Made by a program: the position numbers and the translations under genes. 7,913 bases of DNA from an uncultured Clostridiaceae bacterium. Its GTDB lineage: Bacteria > Bacillota > Clostridia > Lachnospirales > Lachnospiraceae. The stretch spans positions 1-7,913 of the forward strand of contig CATLIJ010000107.1 of NCBI GenBank assembly GCA_949948825.1, read 5' to 3'. Shown here piece after piece: positions 1-6,845 of the stretch (within the stretch, counting starts at the first letter, position 1; every line of letters starts with the position of its first letter). The notes beneath the pieces were generated by a model. It did no database searches and was not told the origin of the DNA. It saw only the letters and a list, made by a program, of their open reading frames with translations.

Positions 1-141
1 CCTGCATTTGTGAAACAGGGGGGCATTTTGGGAGCAGCGTGGGTTTATCTGGTGCTGATGGTCATTATGGCAGCAGGATTTATTGCAGGGGCGTGGATCT
101 GTTATTTTGTGGATAAAAGAGGTGAAGCATGGCAGAAATAG
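1..141 (+). CDS. C-terminal end of a multi-pass membrane protein, probably a Wzx-type polysaccharide flippase (5' end outside window)
   Basis: An open frame runs in from the window edge for 46 codons and ends at TAG (139-141). What is visible is one hydrophobic segment of about 25 residues (around residues 9-34), then a short charged tail ending DKRGEAWQK, as in a last transmembrane helix with a cytoplasmic end. The GILGAAWVYLVLM stretch resembles the G-x-x-GAA-x-x-YL-x-x-M pattern common in the late helices of MATE/Wzx polysaccharide flippases, and the neighbouring genes fit a surface-glycan locus. The glycosyltransferase gene starts 13 nt inside this gene, which indicates translational coupling. 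With only 46 residues the family call is an inference; any polytopic membrane protein of the locus, such as a polymerase, is possible. Confidence 0.55.
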   Translation, partial: PAFVKQGGILGAAWVYLVLMVIMAAGFIAGAWICYFVDKRGEAWQK

Positions 142-1103
142 GAGCAAAGCCTGGAAAAAGGCTGATTGTGGATGTGATTATTCCCACATACAAGCCGGAC
201 CGCCGGTTTGCCAGACTGATAAAACGGCTGGGACAGCAGACTTATCCCATCAACCGGATTATTGTGATCAACACGGAGGAAAAGTACTGGAAGCCAGAGT
301 ATGGCAGGAGGGCAGAGAACCTGGAGGTTTATCACATATCCCGGAGAGAGTTTGATCATGGCGGAACAAGGAATATGGGGGCTGGGCTGTCCGGGGGAGA
401 TATTATGGTTTTTATGACCCATGACGCGGTTCCTAAAGGCAGGCGGGTGATTGAGAGACTGGTGGAGGCCCTGGATTGGAGAGGAAGTCAGGGAGAGATT
501 ATGGCTGTGGCTTATGGAAGGCAGATGCCGGACAAGGACTGTTCCAGTCTGGAACGGTTTGCCAGGACCTTTAATTATCCGGATAAAAGCTGTGTAAAGA
601 CAAAGGAGGATCTGCCCAGGCTGGGGATAAAGACGTATTTTGCCTCCAATGTGTGCTGCGCCTACCGGAGAGATGTATTTGAAAAGCTGGGGGGATTTGT
701 GGAGCAGGTGATATTTAATGAGGATATGATTTATGCTGCCGGGGCAGTACAGGCTGGATACGGGATTGCCTATGCTGCCGGGGCCAGAGTGATTCATTCC
801 CACAACCTGACGTTTTTACAGCAATTTAAGCGCAATTTTGATCTGGCAGTGTCCCAGGCAGACCATCCGGAGGTGTTTGGAGGAATCTTGTCAGAAGGGG
901 AGGGGCTCCGGCTGGTGAAAGATACAGCCCTTTGGCTGGCAGGCCGGAGAGAGGTATGGCAGATACCGGCTTTAATCGCAGGAAGCGCGTGCAAATATGC
1001 AGGCTACCGGATGGGAAAAATGTATCGGATTCTTCCAAAGGCTCTGATTCGTCTGTGTACCATGAACCCAGCGTATTGGGAAAAGGAAAGGGATATTTTA
1101 TGA
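129..1103 (+). CDS. GT2 family glycosyltransferase, rhamnosyltransferase-like
   Basis: This 324-residue cytoplasmic GT-A glycosyltransferase probably transfers a sugar, likely rhamnose, from a nucleotide donor to a growing surface polysaccharide. The N-terminal nucleotide-binding strand is VDVIIPTYKPD (residues 14-24). FDHGGTRN at 75-82 is a pattern I associate with bacterial rhamnosyltransferases of the RgpF/WbbL type. MTHDA at 96-100 occupies the place of the metal-binding DXD motif, and NEDM at 197-200 supplies the ED pair expected for the catalytic base. HSHN at 223-226 is another motif shared with these enzymes. The length is normal for the family. The ATG at 129 follows an AGAGGTG ribosome binding site and lies 13 nt inside the upstream gene. 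The stop overlaps the next start as ATGA. Family membership is secure; the sugar specificity is inferred from the motifs and from rfbC downstream. Confidence 0.88.
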   Translation: MAEIGAKPGKRLIVDVIIPTYKPDRRFARLIKRLGQQTYPINRIIVINTEEKYWKPEYGRRAENLEVYHISRREFDHGGTRNMGAGLSGGDIMVFMTHDAVPKGRRVIERLVEALDWRGSQGEIMAVAYGRQMPDKDCSSLERFARTFNYPDKSCVKTKEDLPRLGIKTYFASNVCCAYRRDVFEKLGGFVEQVIFNEDMIYAAGAVQAGYGIAYAAGARVIHSHNLTFLQQFKRNFDLAVSQADHPEVFGGILSEGEGLRLVKDTALWLAGRREVWQIPALIAGSACKYAGYRMGKMYRILPKALIRLCTMNPAYWEKERDIL

Positions 1104-1492
1104 TGACCATGACATTGCGCATTGTGTTGATTCTGGCCTCTGTGGCAACATTTTTGCAGATGATGCGCAAAATCCGCCAGTCAAAGGTTGAGATTGAAAG
1201 CGCCATTTTCTGGATTGTATTGGCTTTGGTGCTGATTGTTTTCAGCATTTGTCCGCCTGTGGCAGATTTGATTGCCCATTGCCTGGGCATCTATTCTACA
1301 GCCAATTTTTTGTTTTTGTTTGCCATATTCCTTTTGATTGTGAAGGTTTTTGATATGACCATTCATATTTCCCAGCTGGAGACAAAGCTAAAGGAGCTGG
1401 TGCAGATCATGGCAATCCGGGAAAAGGAGCAGGAAGAAAGGGAACGAAGCAGTGAGAAAATTTTGGACAGAAAAGGGGATAAGGCAGATTGA
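1100..1492 (+). CDS. DUF2304 family small membrane protein
   Basis: This 130-residue protein has three predicted membrane segments (about residues 5-22, 34-52 and 67-86) and a charged C-terminal tail from about 90 onward, rich in E, K and R and likely coiled-coil. Size, topology and the IESAIFW and GIYSTANFLFLF stretches fit the DUF2304 family, whose genes are commonly found beside glycosyltransferases in surface-polysaccharide loci; its biochemical role is not known to me. The frame is open further upstream to 932, but ATG 1100 is preferred. It follows a GGAAAGG-type ribosome binding site (about 1085-1091) and overlaps the upstream stop as ATGA (1100-1103), the usual arrangement for coupled genes. 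A second ATG follows directly at 1103. The 3' end overlaps the next gene by 41 nt. Confidence 0.8.
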   Translation: MMTMTLRIVLILASVATFLQMMRKIRQSKVEIESAIFWIVLALVLIVFSICPPVADLIAHCLGIYSTANFLFLFAIFLLIVKVFDMTIHISQLETKLKELVQIMAIREKEQEERERSSEKILDRKGDKAD

Positions 1493-3137
1493 CTGGCTTT
1501 GGGCTGCCACAATGACAGGGCTTTTTGTCCTGGGCCTGTGGCATTATGGAGAGGTACAGGCAGGGGCAGAGGTGTGTGGAGATACCTGGCTGACAGGCAA
1601 TTACAAAATGCTCATGGGGGCGGTCTTAGTCCTTACCGGTCTGCTTGGATGGCTGTTTCTTGGAAAACCCGGGGGAAGGCAGTGGAAGCTGGAGCAGATT
1701 TATCCTGTGGCCGGACTTTCCATGGGAGTGCTGTATTTGCTCGTGTTTCCTCCTCTTTCCGGGCCGGATGAAATCAGCCATTACATCAGTGCCTATCAGC
1801 TGTCCAATCATATTCTTGGCCAGCCGTCCAACAGCAGGGACGGCCATGTGCTGGTGCGGGGCCAGGACTGGTTCCTGGAAGATAGCCATGGGGAATATGT
1901 GTACGGTGAGGAGGATGGATATTGGACTATGGTCGGGACAAAGGACGAATCCAAGCCAGCTGTTATTCTTGGACAGGTTTTGACAGAGGAAACCTACCGG
2001 CTGATTTATGAGTCATTTCACAATGGGCAAAAGGCTCTTCGGGACGGGGAAGCAGAGCATCTGGCAGTGTCCCCCTATCCTCCGGTGGTGACTACGCCTG
2101 CAGCATATATTCCCCAGGCTCTGGGAATTTCTTTGGCGCGGATTCTGAACTTAAACAGCGTGTGGCTGGCCTATTTGGGAAGAATCGGGAATCTGCTGTT
2201 TTTTGTGGCCATGACCGGACTGTCCATACAAAAAGCGCCTTTTGGCAAAGAAATCCTGGCAGGGGGGGGATTATTGCCTATGACACTTCATCTGTCAGGT
2301 ACCTTTTCTTATGATGTGTGGATTTTGGCATGGATGTTTTATTTTACTGCCTGCTGTCTGGATCTGGCATTTGCAGCAGAAAGGGTAAAAGGAAGAGACG
2401 TGGCAGTTCTGGCTACTGTCATGGCTCTTGCAGGTCCCTGTAAAATGGTTTATTCTGTGTTTATGGGGCTATGTCTTCTGATTCCAGCCAAAAAGTTCGG
2501 CAGCTGGAAGAAATGGGCTTTGTCAGCAGGACTTGTGCTGGGGGCCTGGGCAGTGGTAATGGTATTGATCAACCGTCAGGTGGTAAGCGCTTATGCGGCT
2601 CCGGAGACAGAGAATTATATTGGATGGGCAGAGGAGACCGGATACAGCCTGGGAATGCTTTTGCATCAGCCCCGGAGGACCATACAGCTTTTTTATAATA
2701 CTCTGGCAAGCCAGAGCCAGGGGTATCTCATGTCCATGATTGGATATTGTCTTGGGAATCTGGACCCGGTATTGAATGTGCCGTATCTGCTGGTATTGGC
2801 ATTTATTGGCTGCCTTCTATGTCTTGCGTTCCGGAAGCCAGGAGAGAAGCTGGTGCTGATTGGAGGGAGAAGGCTGTGGATCTGGCTTTTGTGTCTGTCC
2901 TGTATGGGTGCTTTGATGCTTTCCATGCTGATTGCCTGGACTCCGGTCAGTTCAAGTGTAATAAGCGGCGTTCAGGGGAGGTATTTTCTGCCGTTTCTTC
3001 CGATTTTTCTGATGTCGCTGAAAAATGATACCATTGTGCTGACCCGGTGCGGGCAGCGGGGGATTTTGTATGGAATGTATGGTATGAATGCTTATGTGGT
3101 GATGAGGATTTTCAGTACTGTCAGTATACGTGTGTAG
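1452..3137 (+). CDS. DUF2142 domain polytopic membrane protein, possible GT-C-type glycosyltransferase
   Basis: This protein of about 561 residues has many hydrophobic segments: two near the N-terminus (15-31, 53-70), one at 84-100, then a polar extracytoplasmic-type region of roughly 120 residues, then repeated helices to the end. The PPLSGPDEISHY motif at 100-111 matches the DUF2142 signature, an acidic DE pair in the loop after an early helix, as in GT-C enzymes. GVQGRYFLPFLP at 506-517 is the matching late motif. DUF2142 proteins occur in polysaccharide and teichoic-acid-like loci; a role in transferring sugars from a lipid-linked donor outside the membrane is inferred. The start is uncertain. 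GTG 1452 lies 41 nt inside the previous gene after a purine-rich AGGAAGAAAGGGA site; ATG 1512 is an alternative that would leave a 19-nt gap. Confidence 0.8.
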   Translation: MRKFWTEKGIRQIDWLWAATMTGLFVLGLWHYGEVQAGAEVCGDTWLTGNYKMLMGAVLVLTGLLGWLFLGKPGGRQWKLEQIYPVAGLSMGVLYLLVFPPLSGPDEISHYISAYQLSNHILGQPSNSRDGHVLVRGQDWFLEDSHGEYVYGEEDGYWTMVGTKDESKPAVILGQVLTEETYRLIYESFHNGQKALRDGEAEHLAVSPYPPVVTTPAAYIPQALGISLARILNLNSVWLAYLGRIGNLLFFVAMTGLSIQKAPFGKEILAGGGLLPMTLHLSGTFSYDVWILAWMFYFTACCLDLAFAAERVKGRDVAVLATVMALAGPCKMVYSVFMGLCLLIPAKKFGSWKKWALSAGLVLGAWAVVMVLINRQVVSAYAAPETENYIGWAEETGYSLGMLLHQPRRTIQLFYNTLASQSQGYLMSMIGYCLGNLDPVLNVPYLLVLAFIGCLLCLAFRKPGEKLVLIGGRRLWIWLLCLSCMGALMLSMLIAWTPVSSSVISGVQGRYFLPFLPIFLMSLKNDTIVLTRCGQRGILYGMYGMNAYVVMRIFSTVSIRV

Positions 3138-3226
3138 GATAGAACAGAGGAAGTAAGTGATGTAGGGTGTAATTGGGAAAAGGCAGCGTGACTGCGGATA
3201 ACATTGTTTAGTAAAGGAGCAGAGAG

Positions 3227-3781
3227 ATGGGAAAGATTCAGGTGACCAGGTGTGACATAGAAGGCTTGTGTGTGATTGAACCAACCGTTTTTAATGATGA
3301 GCGGGGATATTTTGTGGAAACTTATAATCAGAAGGATTTTCAGGAGGCTGGACTGGATCTGGAGTTTGTTCAGGACAACCAGTCCATGTCTGTCAGGGGG
3401 GTTCTCCGGGGACTTCACTATCAAAAGCAGTATCCTCAGGGAAAGCTGGTAAGAGTCCTTCGGGGGCATGTGTTTGATGTGGCAGTGGATTTGAGGGCAG
3501 ACTCTAAAACCTTTGGAAAATGGTTCGGAGTGGAGCTGTCCGCTGAAAATAAGAAGATGTTTTATATTCCCAAAGGATTTGCCCATGGATTTTTAGTGCT
3601 GTCAGAGGAGGCAGAGTTTGCCTACAAATGTACGGACTTTTATCATCCGGGAGATGAAGGCGGAATTGCCTGGGATGATCCTCAGATTGGGATTTGCTGG
3701 CCCTTGCAGGAAGGGGTGGAGCTGATTTTATCCGACAAGGATAAGAAATGGGGAGGACTTTCGGATACATTCCGGTTTTAG
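3227..3781 (+). CDS. rfbC: dTDP-4-dehydrorhamnose 3,5-epimerase
   Basis: RfbC/RmlC epimerises C3 and C5 of dTDP-4-dehydro-6-deoxy-D-glucose, the third of four steps to dTDP-L-rhamnose, in the cytoplasm. The protein is 184 residues, the usual length for this cupin-fold enzyme. Visible family motifs are NDERGYFVETY (23-33), QDNQSMS (49-55), RGLHYQ (61-66) and PQGKLVRVLRG (70-80). By position, His64, Lys73, Tyr133 and Asp170 correspond to the conserved active-site residues. No motif is missing, so the enzyme is probably functional. ATG 3227 has AAGGAG at 3214-3219, 7 nt upstream. The other rhamnose genes (rfbA, rfbB, rfbD) are not in the window and would be expected nearby or elsewhere in the genome. 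The gene supports a rhamnose-containing product for this locus. Confidence 0.96.
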   Translation: MGKIQVTRCDIEGLCVIEPTVFNDERGYFVETYNQKDFQEAGLDLEFVQDNQSMSVRGVLRGLHYQKQYPQGKLVRVLRGHVFDVAVDLRADSKTFGKWFGVELSAENKKMFYIPKGFAHGFLVLSEEAEFAYKCTDFYHPGDEGGIAWDDPQIGICWPLQEGVELILSDKDKKWGGLSDTFRF

Positions 3782-3785
3782 ACGG

Positions 3786-3850
3786 AAGGAATGGTATGCT
3801 TGTAAGTATCATAGGGATCAAAAACCTTTTGACCCCAACATCATAACACG
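3786..3850 (+). repeat. Intergenic stem-loop element, possible dispersed repeat
   Basis: The gap between rfbC and the permease gene contains a strong stem-loop. GGGATCAAAA (3814-3823) pairs with TTTTGACCCC (3827-3836) across a 3-nt loop, giving nine pairs and one A-C mismatch. The preceding stretch has a weaker dyad, TATG (3795-3798) with CATA (3810-3813). No run of T follows the stem, so it does not look like a Rho-independent terminator. The block from GGTATGCTTGTAAG onward looks familiar to me as recurring intergenic sequence in Lachnospiraceae, but I cannot verify this and the boundaries are approximate. It may affect message stability or spacing between the two genes. Confidence 0.45.
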
Positions 3851-3871
3851 GATAAGAGAGGACAGGCAGTT

Positions 3872-4684
3872 ATGGCGTATGTAGTTTCATTGGTGAGGGA
3901 GATTGCCAGGAAACGGAGACTGATATGGGATTTATCAAAAGCAGATTTCAGAAAACGGTTTGTAGGCTCCTATTTTGGAATGGTCTGGATGTTTGTTCAG
4001 CCGATGGTGACGGTTTTGATTTATTTTTTTGTTTTCCAGATCGGGTTTAAGAATGAGCCTCCCGTGCCTGGAGCGCCTTATGTGCTCTGGCTGGTGCCGG
4101 GAATTGTTCCCTGGTTCTTTTACAGTGAAGCTTTAAACAATATTACAGGCTGTCTTCAGGAATACAATTATCTGGTAAAAAAAGTGGTGTTTCAGGTGGA
4201 GATTCTGCCGCTGATTAAGCTTATTTCCTGCCTGATGGTGCATGGTTTTTTTGTGCTGATCATGCTTCTTGTATTTGGATGTTACAGGTGGACTCCGTTT
4301 TTTACATGGATTCAGATTTTATACTATTCCTTTGCAGCTTCCATGCTGGCTTTGGGAATCGGCTATTTTACCTGTGCGGTTCAGGTGTTTTTTAAGGATA
4401 TGGCTCAGATTGTCAGCATCTGCCTTCAATTTGGCATGTGGCTGACACCGATTATGTACCATGAAACCATGTTTGAAAAGAGCGCTCCCTGGGTGATACC
4501 CATATTAAAGCTGAATCCGTTTTATTATGTTTGTGTGGGGTACCGGGACAGTATGCTGACCGGGGACTGGTTTTGGCAGCGGCCTAAGCTTACGATTTTC
4601 TTCTGGTTTGTCACATTGGCTGTGCTGCTTATGGGGCTTAAAATGTTTAAAAGGCTGCGTCCGCATTTTTCGGATGTGCTGTAG
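3872..4684 (+). CDS. ABC-2 type polysaccharide/polyol phosphate export permease (Wzm/TagG/RfbD family)
   Basis: This 270-residue inner-membrane permease would form the channel of an ABC exporter that moves a completed lipid-linked glycan across the membrane. The N-terminal amphipathic region DLSKADFRKRFVGSYFGMVW (20-39) is characteristic of Wzm/TagG. Six hydrophobic segments follow, at about 36-56, 70-85, 115-136, 146-170, 178-196 and 241-258. Further family marks are EYNYLVKKVVF (97-107), FFKDMAQI (173-180), LTPIMY (191-196), LNPF (214-217) and the C-terminal RPHFSDVL (263-270). Length and topology are complete. These permeases work as dimers with a Wzt/TagH ATPase, usually encoded by the next gene. 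Here the next gene is a glycosyltransferase and no ATPase with Walker motifs lies in the window. It sits 90 nt after rfbC, separated by the stem-loop element. Confidence 0.92.
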   Translation: MAYVVSLVREIARKRRLIWDLSKADFRKRFVGSYFGMVWMFVQPMVTVLIYFFVFQIGFKNEPPVPGAPYVLWLVPGIVPWFFYSEALNNITGCLQEYNYLVKKVVFQVEILPLIKLISCLMVHGFFVLIMLLVFGCYRWTPFFTWIQILYYSFAASMLALGIGYFTCAVQVFFKDMAQIVSICLQFGMWLTPIMYHETMFEKSAPWVIPILKLNPFYYVCVGYRDSMLTGDWFWQRPKLTIFFWFVTLAVLLMGLKMFKRLRPHFSDVL

Positions 4685-4723
4685 TGAGGGATGGATTTGT
4701 AAGAAACGGTTCCTAAGTCAGGA

Positions 4724-4729
4724 AAGGAG
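4724..4729 (+). promoter_or_regulatory. Ribosome binding site of the CgeB-like glycosyltransferase gene
   Basis: AAGGAG lies 9 nt before ATG 4739 and fixes that start. It adjoins the 3' arm of a small dyad, TTCCT (4710-4714) with AGGAA (4720-4724), five base pairs with a 5-nt loop, which could partly mask the site; the stem is short and the effect is speculative. Confidence 0.6.
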
Positions 4730-4738
4730 ATCAGGCAG

Positions 4739-5929
4739 ATGCGAGTGGTGATGTTTTATTCGGAGGTGGAGTCTTTTAATTTTTTTACGGATCAGCTGTC
4801 AGGGGAGCTTACAGCAAGGGGGCATGAGGTTTTTATTTTGGATTCAGTAAATCCCCTTGGCTCTGCGGGGCATTCCTATGGGGATTTTGCCCAGTTCCTT
4901 TCAAGAGGGGTCCAGGGGGTAATCTGTTTTGACGGGTGGGGTCTTCGGGATGACTTTTTTATTGAAATCTGGAATAAGTATCAGGCAAAGGCAGTGGATA
5001 TTCTTATGGACCATCCCCTGCGCTTTCATCCGGCCTTAGAGAAGCATCCGGAACATTACTACCTGTTCTGCTGTGACAGAAATCATGTGGAGTATGTAAA
5101 AAAGTATTTTGCCAATCAGGTGCCTTTTGTGGAGTTTATGCCCCATGCCGGAGTTCTGCCTTCCCCTGGCGCACCGGTGATTCCTTTTGAAAAGAGAAAG
5201 TATGATCTGCTGTTTACAGGTACCTATTACCGTCCTCAGGATAAATTTGAGGAGTTAAAACAGGTATTCACAGAAAACAGTGATTTGTACCGGTTCTATC
5301 AGGCTATGTACGGGCATTTTCTGGAGAACAGCAATGTGACCACAGAACAGGCTGTGCTGGATATTCTGGAACAGTTTGGCTGGACAGTTCCGGATGAAAC
5401 CTTAAGAAATCTTTTAAGGTGTTCAGAGTATGTGGACTGGGCCATTCGGATGCATCAGCGGGAACAGGTGGTAAAGGTTCTTGCGGACCATGGGTTTGAG
5501 CTTTATCTTTTAGGGCGGGGCTGGGAAAACCATCCTTCCATTCACTGTTCCAATGTCCATCGGATTGATGACCGGATTCCTTACGGACAGACACTTTCCT
5601 ACATGGCAAATGCAAAAATCAATCTGAATGTAATGCCCTGGTTTAAGGCAGGAACTCATGACCGTATATTTAATATTCTTTTGCAGCATTCCCTGCCGCT
5701 GACGGATTCCAGCAGCTGGATTGATGAGAACTTTACCGATGGAGTGGATATTGGACTGTATGATTTAAAGGCTCTTGATCAGTTGCCGGAGATAACCAGA
5801 AGGCTGTTGTCAGAACCAGCGCGGACAGAGGCTATGATTCAGAGAGGGTATGAAAAAGTGGCAGAGAGGTTTACCTGGAAGCAGTGTGCGGAGCAGGTGT
5901 TGAAGGTGTTTTCTCGGGAGAATGGATAA
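4739..5929 (+). CDS. CgeB-like glycosyltransferase (GT-B fold, family 1-like)
   Basis: This 396-residue soluble protein has the look of a GT-B glycosyltransferase of the CgeB/Glyco_trans_1_2 type. The N-terminal half starts with MRVVMFYSEVESFN and ends before KRKYDLLFTGTYY (152-164), where the second Rossmann-like domain begins. In the C-terminal domain, ELYLLGRGW (254-262) and the block MANAKINLNVMP (289-300), THDRIFNILLQ (306-316) and LPLTD (319-323) match the conserved C-terminal region, where the donor nucleotide sugar is bound and where similar enzymes read as H-x-R-x-F-N-x-x-x-x-G. A glycine at the end of that motif is replaced here (LLQHS). The donor sugar cannot be read from the sequence. 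It likely adds a residue to the polymer exported by the upstream permease. It is the last recognisable gene of the polysaccharide locus, and its stop overlaps the next ATG by 8 nt. Confidence 0.82.
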   Translation: MRVVMFYSEVESFNFFTDQLSGELTARGHEVFILDSVNPLGSAGHSYGDFAQFLSRGVQGVICFDGWGLRDDFFIEIWNKYQAKAVDILMDHPLRFHPALEKHPEHYYLFCCDRNHVEYVKKYFANQVPFVEFMPHAGVLPSPGAPVIPFEKRKYDLLFTGTYYRPQDKFEELKQVFTENSDLYRFYQAMYGHFLENSNVTTEQAVLDILEQFGWTVPDETLRNLLRCSEYVDWAIRMHQREQVVKVLADHGFELYLLGRGWENHPSIHCSNVHRIDDRIPYGQTLSYMANAKINLNVMPWFKAGTHDRIFNILLQHSLPLTDSSSWIDENFTDGVDIGLYDLKALDQLPEITRRLLSEPARTEAMIQRGYEKVAERFTWKQCAEQVLKVFSRENG

Positions 5930-6172
5930 GAAAGTTGATATTATAAAGGATGCTGACGGCAAAAGCATTGTAATCATCAATGACCTGAGATTCAAAGGAA
6001 GAAGGAACGTAGAATGGAACATTGTTGAGGACTGTCTAAAAGAATATATCGAGAGAATCATAAAATCTGGCATATTTTTGGAGAAGCCACACAGGTACAT
6101 GGACTTGGCAATGACTGGGCAAATCAAAAAATGGAATTTTGGATGGATCTGGCTGAATTATTGACTTCCTGA
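5922..6172 (+). pseudogene. Small ORF of unknown function, probably a frameshifted or truncated remnant
   Basis: The reading frame from ATG 5922 encodes 80 residues ending at 6164. The first part, MDKKVDIIKDADGKSIVIIN then DLRFKGRRNVEWNIVEDCLK, reads like a normal protein; it resembles my recollection of hypothetical proteins of Lachnospiraceae that continue much further, which I cannot confirm. The tail (about residues 41-80, rich in W, I and M) looks unlike natural protein. Around 6044 the frame two bases later becomes more protein-like (HKIWHIFGEA, then NDWANQKMEFWMDLAELL) and ends at TGA 6170-6172, so a frame change near 6040-6060 is likely. The ATG overlaps the glycosyltransferase stop, and GGGAG lies only 1 nt before it, too close for good initiation. 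I cannot assign a function. Confidence 0.45.
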
Positions 6173-6180
6173 AAAAATAT

Positions 6181-6225
6181 TTACATTTATTCTTTAAAAT
6201 GTTTCAATATAAAGAAAGAATGTAA
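6181..6225. promoter_or_regulatory. Candidate promoter/operator of the abiE pair (imperfect inverted repeat)
   Basis: The only AT-rich gap of region 2 precedes abiEi. TTACATT(TATT)CTTT at 6181-6195 is an inverted match of AAAGAATGTAA at 6215-6225, with a 4-nt insertion in the left arm; within it ATTCTTT (6189-6195) and AAAGAAT (6215-6221) are perfect 7-nt arms. AbiEi antitoxins are known to bind inverted repeats upstream of their own operon, so the location fits an autoregulatory operator. Promoter elements are weak: TTTACA at 6180-6185 and CAATAT at 6205-6210 are 19 nt apart, or TTTATT (6187-6192) with TATAAA (6208-6213) at 15 nt. The assignment is inference. Confidence 0.4.
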
Positions 6226-6248
6226 CAAGATGCAGAGAGGTGATGCTT

Positions 6249-6845
6249 ATGGATGAGATTTATAATAAAATTGAGTCGATAGCAGCTGAAAGCAATGGCT
6301 TTGTAAAAACGTCGCAGATTGAAGCAGCTGGAATCAGCCGCAGCATCATAAAAAAATATGTTGATAATGGCTTATTGGAGCGAGTTCGAAAGGGTATTTT
6401 TGTTCCGGCGGAAGCTGATATTGATGAGTTTGCATTGCTTCAGGTTCAATGTTCCAGCCTTGTTTTTTCATACGGTACAGCTCTTTATGTTTGGGGATTG
6501 ACGGACATAATCCCGCATATGTTTGACATTTCAGTTCCACAGGGAGAAAATATTTCTAGATTATTACGAGATAATCAAAAAATAAAGGCTCATTATGTTA
6601 TGAAGGGCTTATACAATCTTGGTATTACAGAAACACAGTCTCCGCAGGGAGCTGTGATCCGCTTGTATGACAAAGAGCGTTGTCTTTGCGATCTGATCAA
6701 GGATCGAAACCATATCGAAAAGCAGCTGTATATTCAGGCAATTAAGGATTATTTCAAAAATCGGCCGGATGTCCGTAAATTGCTGAAGTATGGAAAAGCC
6801 TTCAGGATTGAGGAAAAAATCAGAGCTTATATGGAGGTATTGTAA
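6249..6845 (+). CDS. abiEi: Type IV toxin-antitoxin system AbiEi family antitoxin
   Basis: AbiEi is the antitoxin and autorepressor of the AbiE abortive-infection module; it counters the AbiEii nucleotidyltransferase without a stable protein complex. The 198-residue protein starts with a winged helix-turn-helix: residues 1-35 include VKTSQIEAAGISRSIIKKYV (19-38), and the wing is GLLERVRKGIFV (41-52). The C-terminal antitoxin domain shows FSYGTALYVWGLTD (73-86), DISVPQG (93-99) and DKERCLCDLIKDR (141-153), which are typical of the Firmicutes branch. It appears intact. The frame is open from GTG 6240, but GAGGTGA at 6237-6243 is correctly spaced only for ATG 6249, so that start is chosen. The stop TAA overlaps the ATG of the toxin gene by one base, the usual coupled arrangement for this pair. 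Confidence 0.9.
   Translation: MDEIYNKIESIAAESNGFVKTSQIEAAGISRSIIKKYVDNGLLERVRKGIFVPAEADIDEFALLQVQCSSLVFSYGTALYVWGLTDIIPHMFDISVPQGENISRLLRDNQKIKAHYVMKGLYNLGITETQSPQGAVIRLYDKERCLCDLIKDRNHIEKQLYIQAIKDYFKNRPDVRKLLKYGKAFRIEEKIRAYMEVL

Noticed and set aside
102..803. A 233-codon open frame on the - strand
   Set aside because: It lies wholly antisense to the rhamnosyltransferase-like gene, has no recognisable motif, and is rich in H, P and S as expected for the reverse complement of a coding sequence.
932..1099. N-terminal extension of the DUF2304 gene to ATG 932
   Set aside because: The extension runs inside the upstream glycosyltransferase gene and lacks family resemblance; ATG 1100 has a ribosome binding site and the ATGA overlap.
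3183..3195. Small dyad GCAG-CTGC between the DUF2142 gene and rfbC
   Set aside because: Only four base pairs, with no T-run; expected by chance.
3092..3586. A 164-codon open frame on the - strand over rfbC
   Set aside because: It is antisense to a gene with clear family motifs, and no ribosome binding site or protein family is apparent.
3814..3836. Rho-independent terminator after rfbC
   Set aside because: The stem is good, but it is followed by CAACATCATAAC and not by a T-run.
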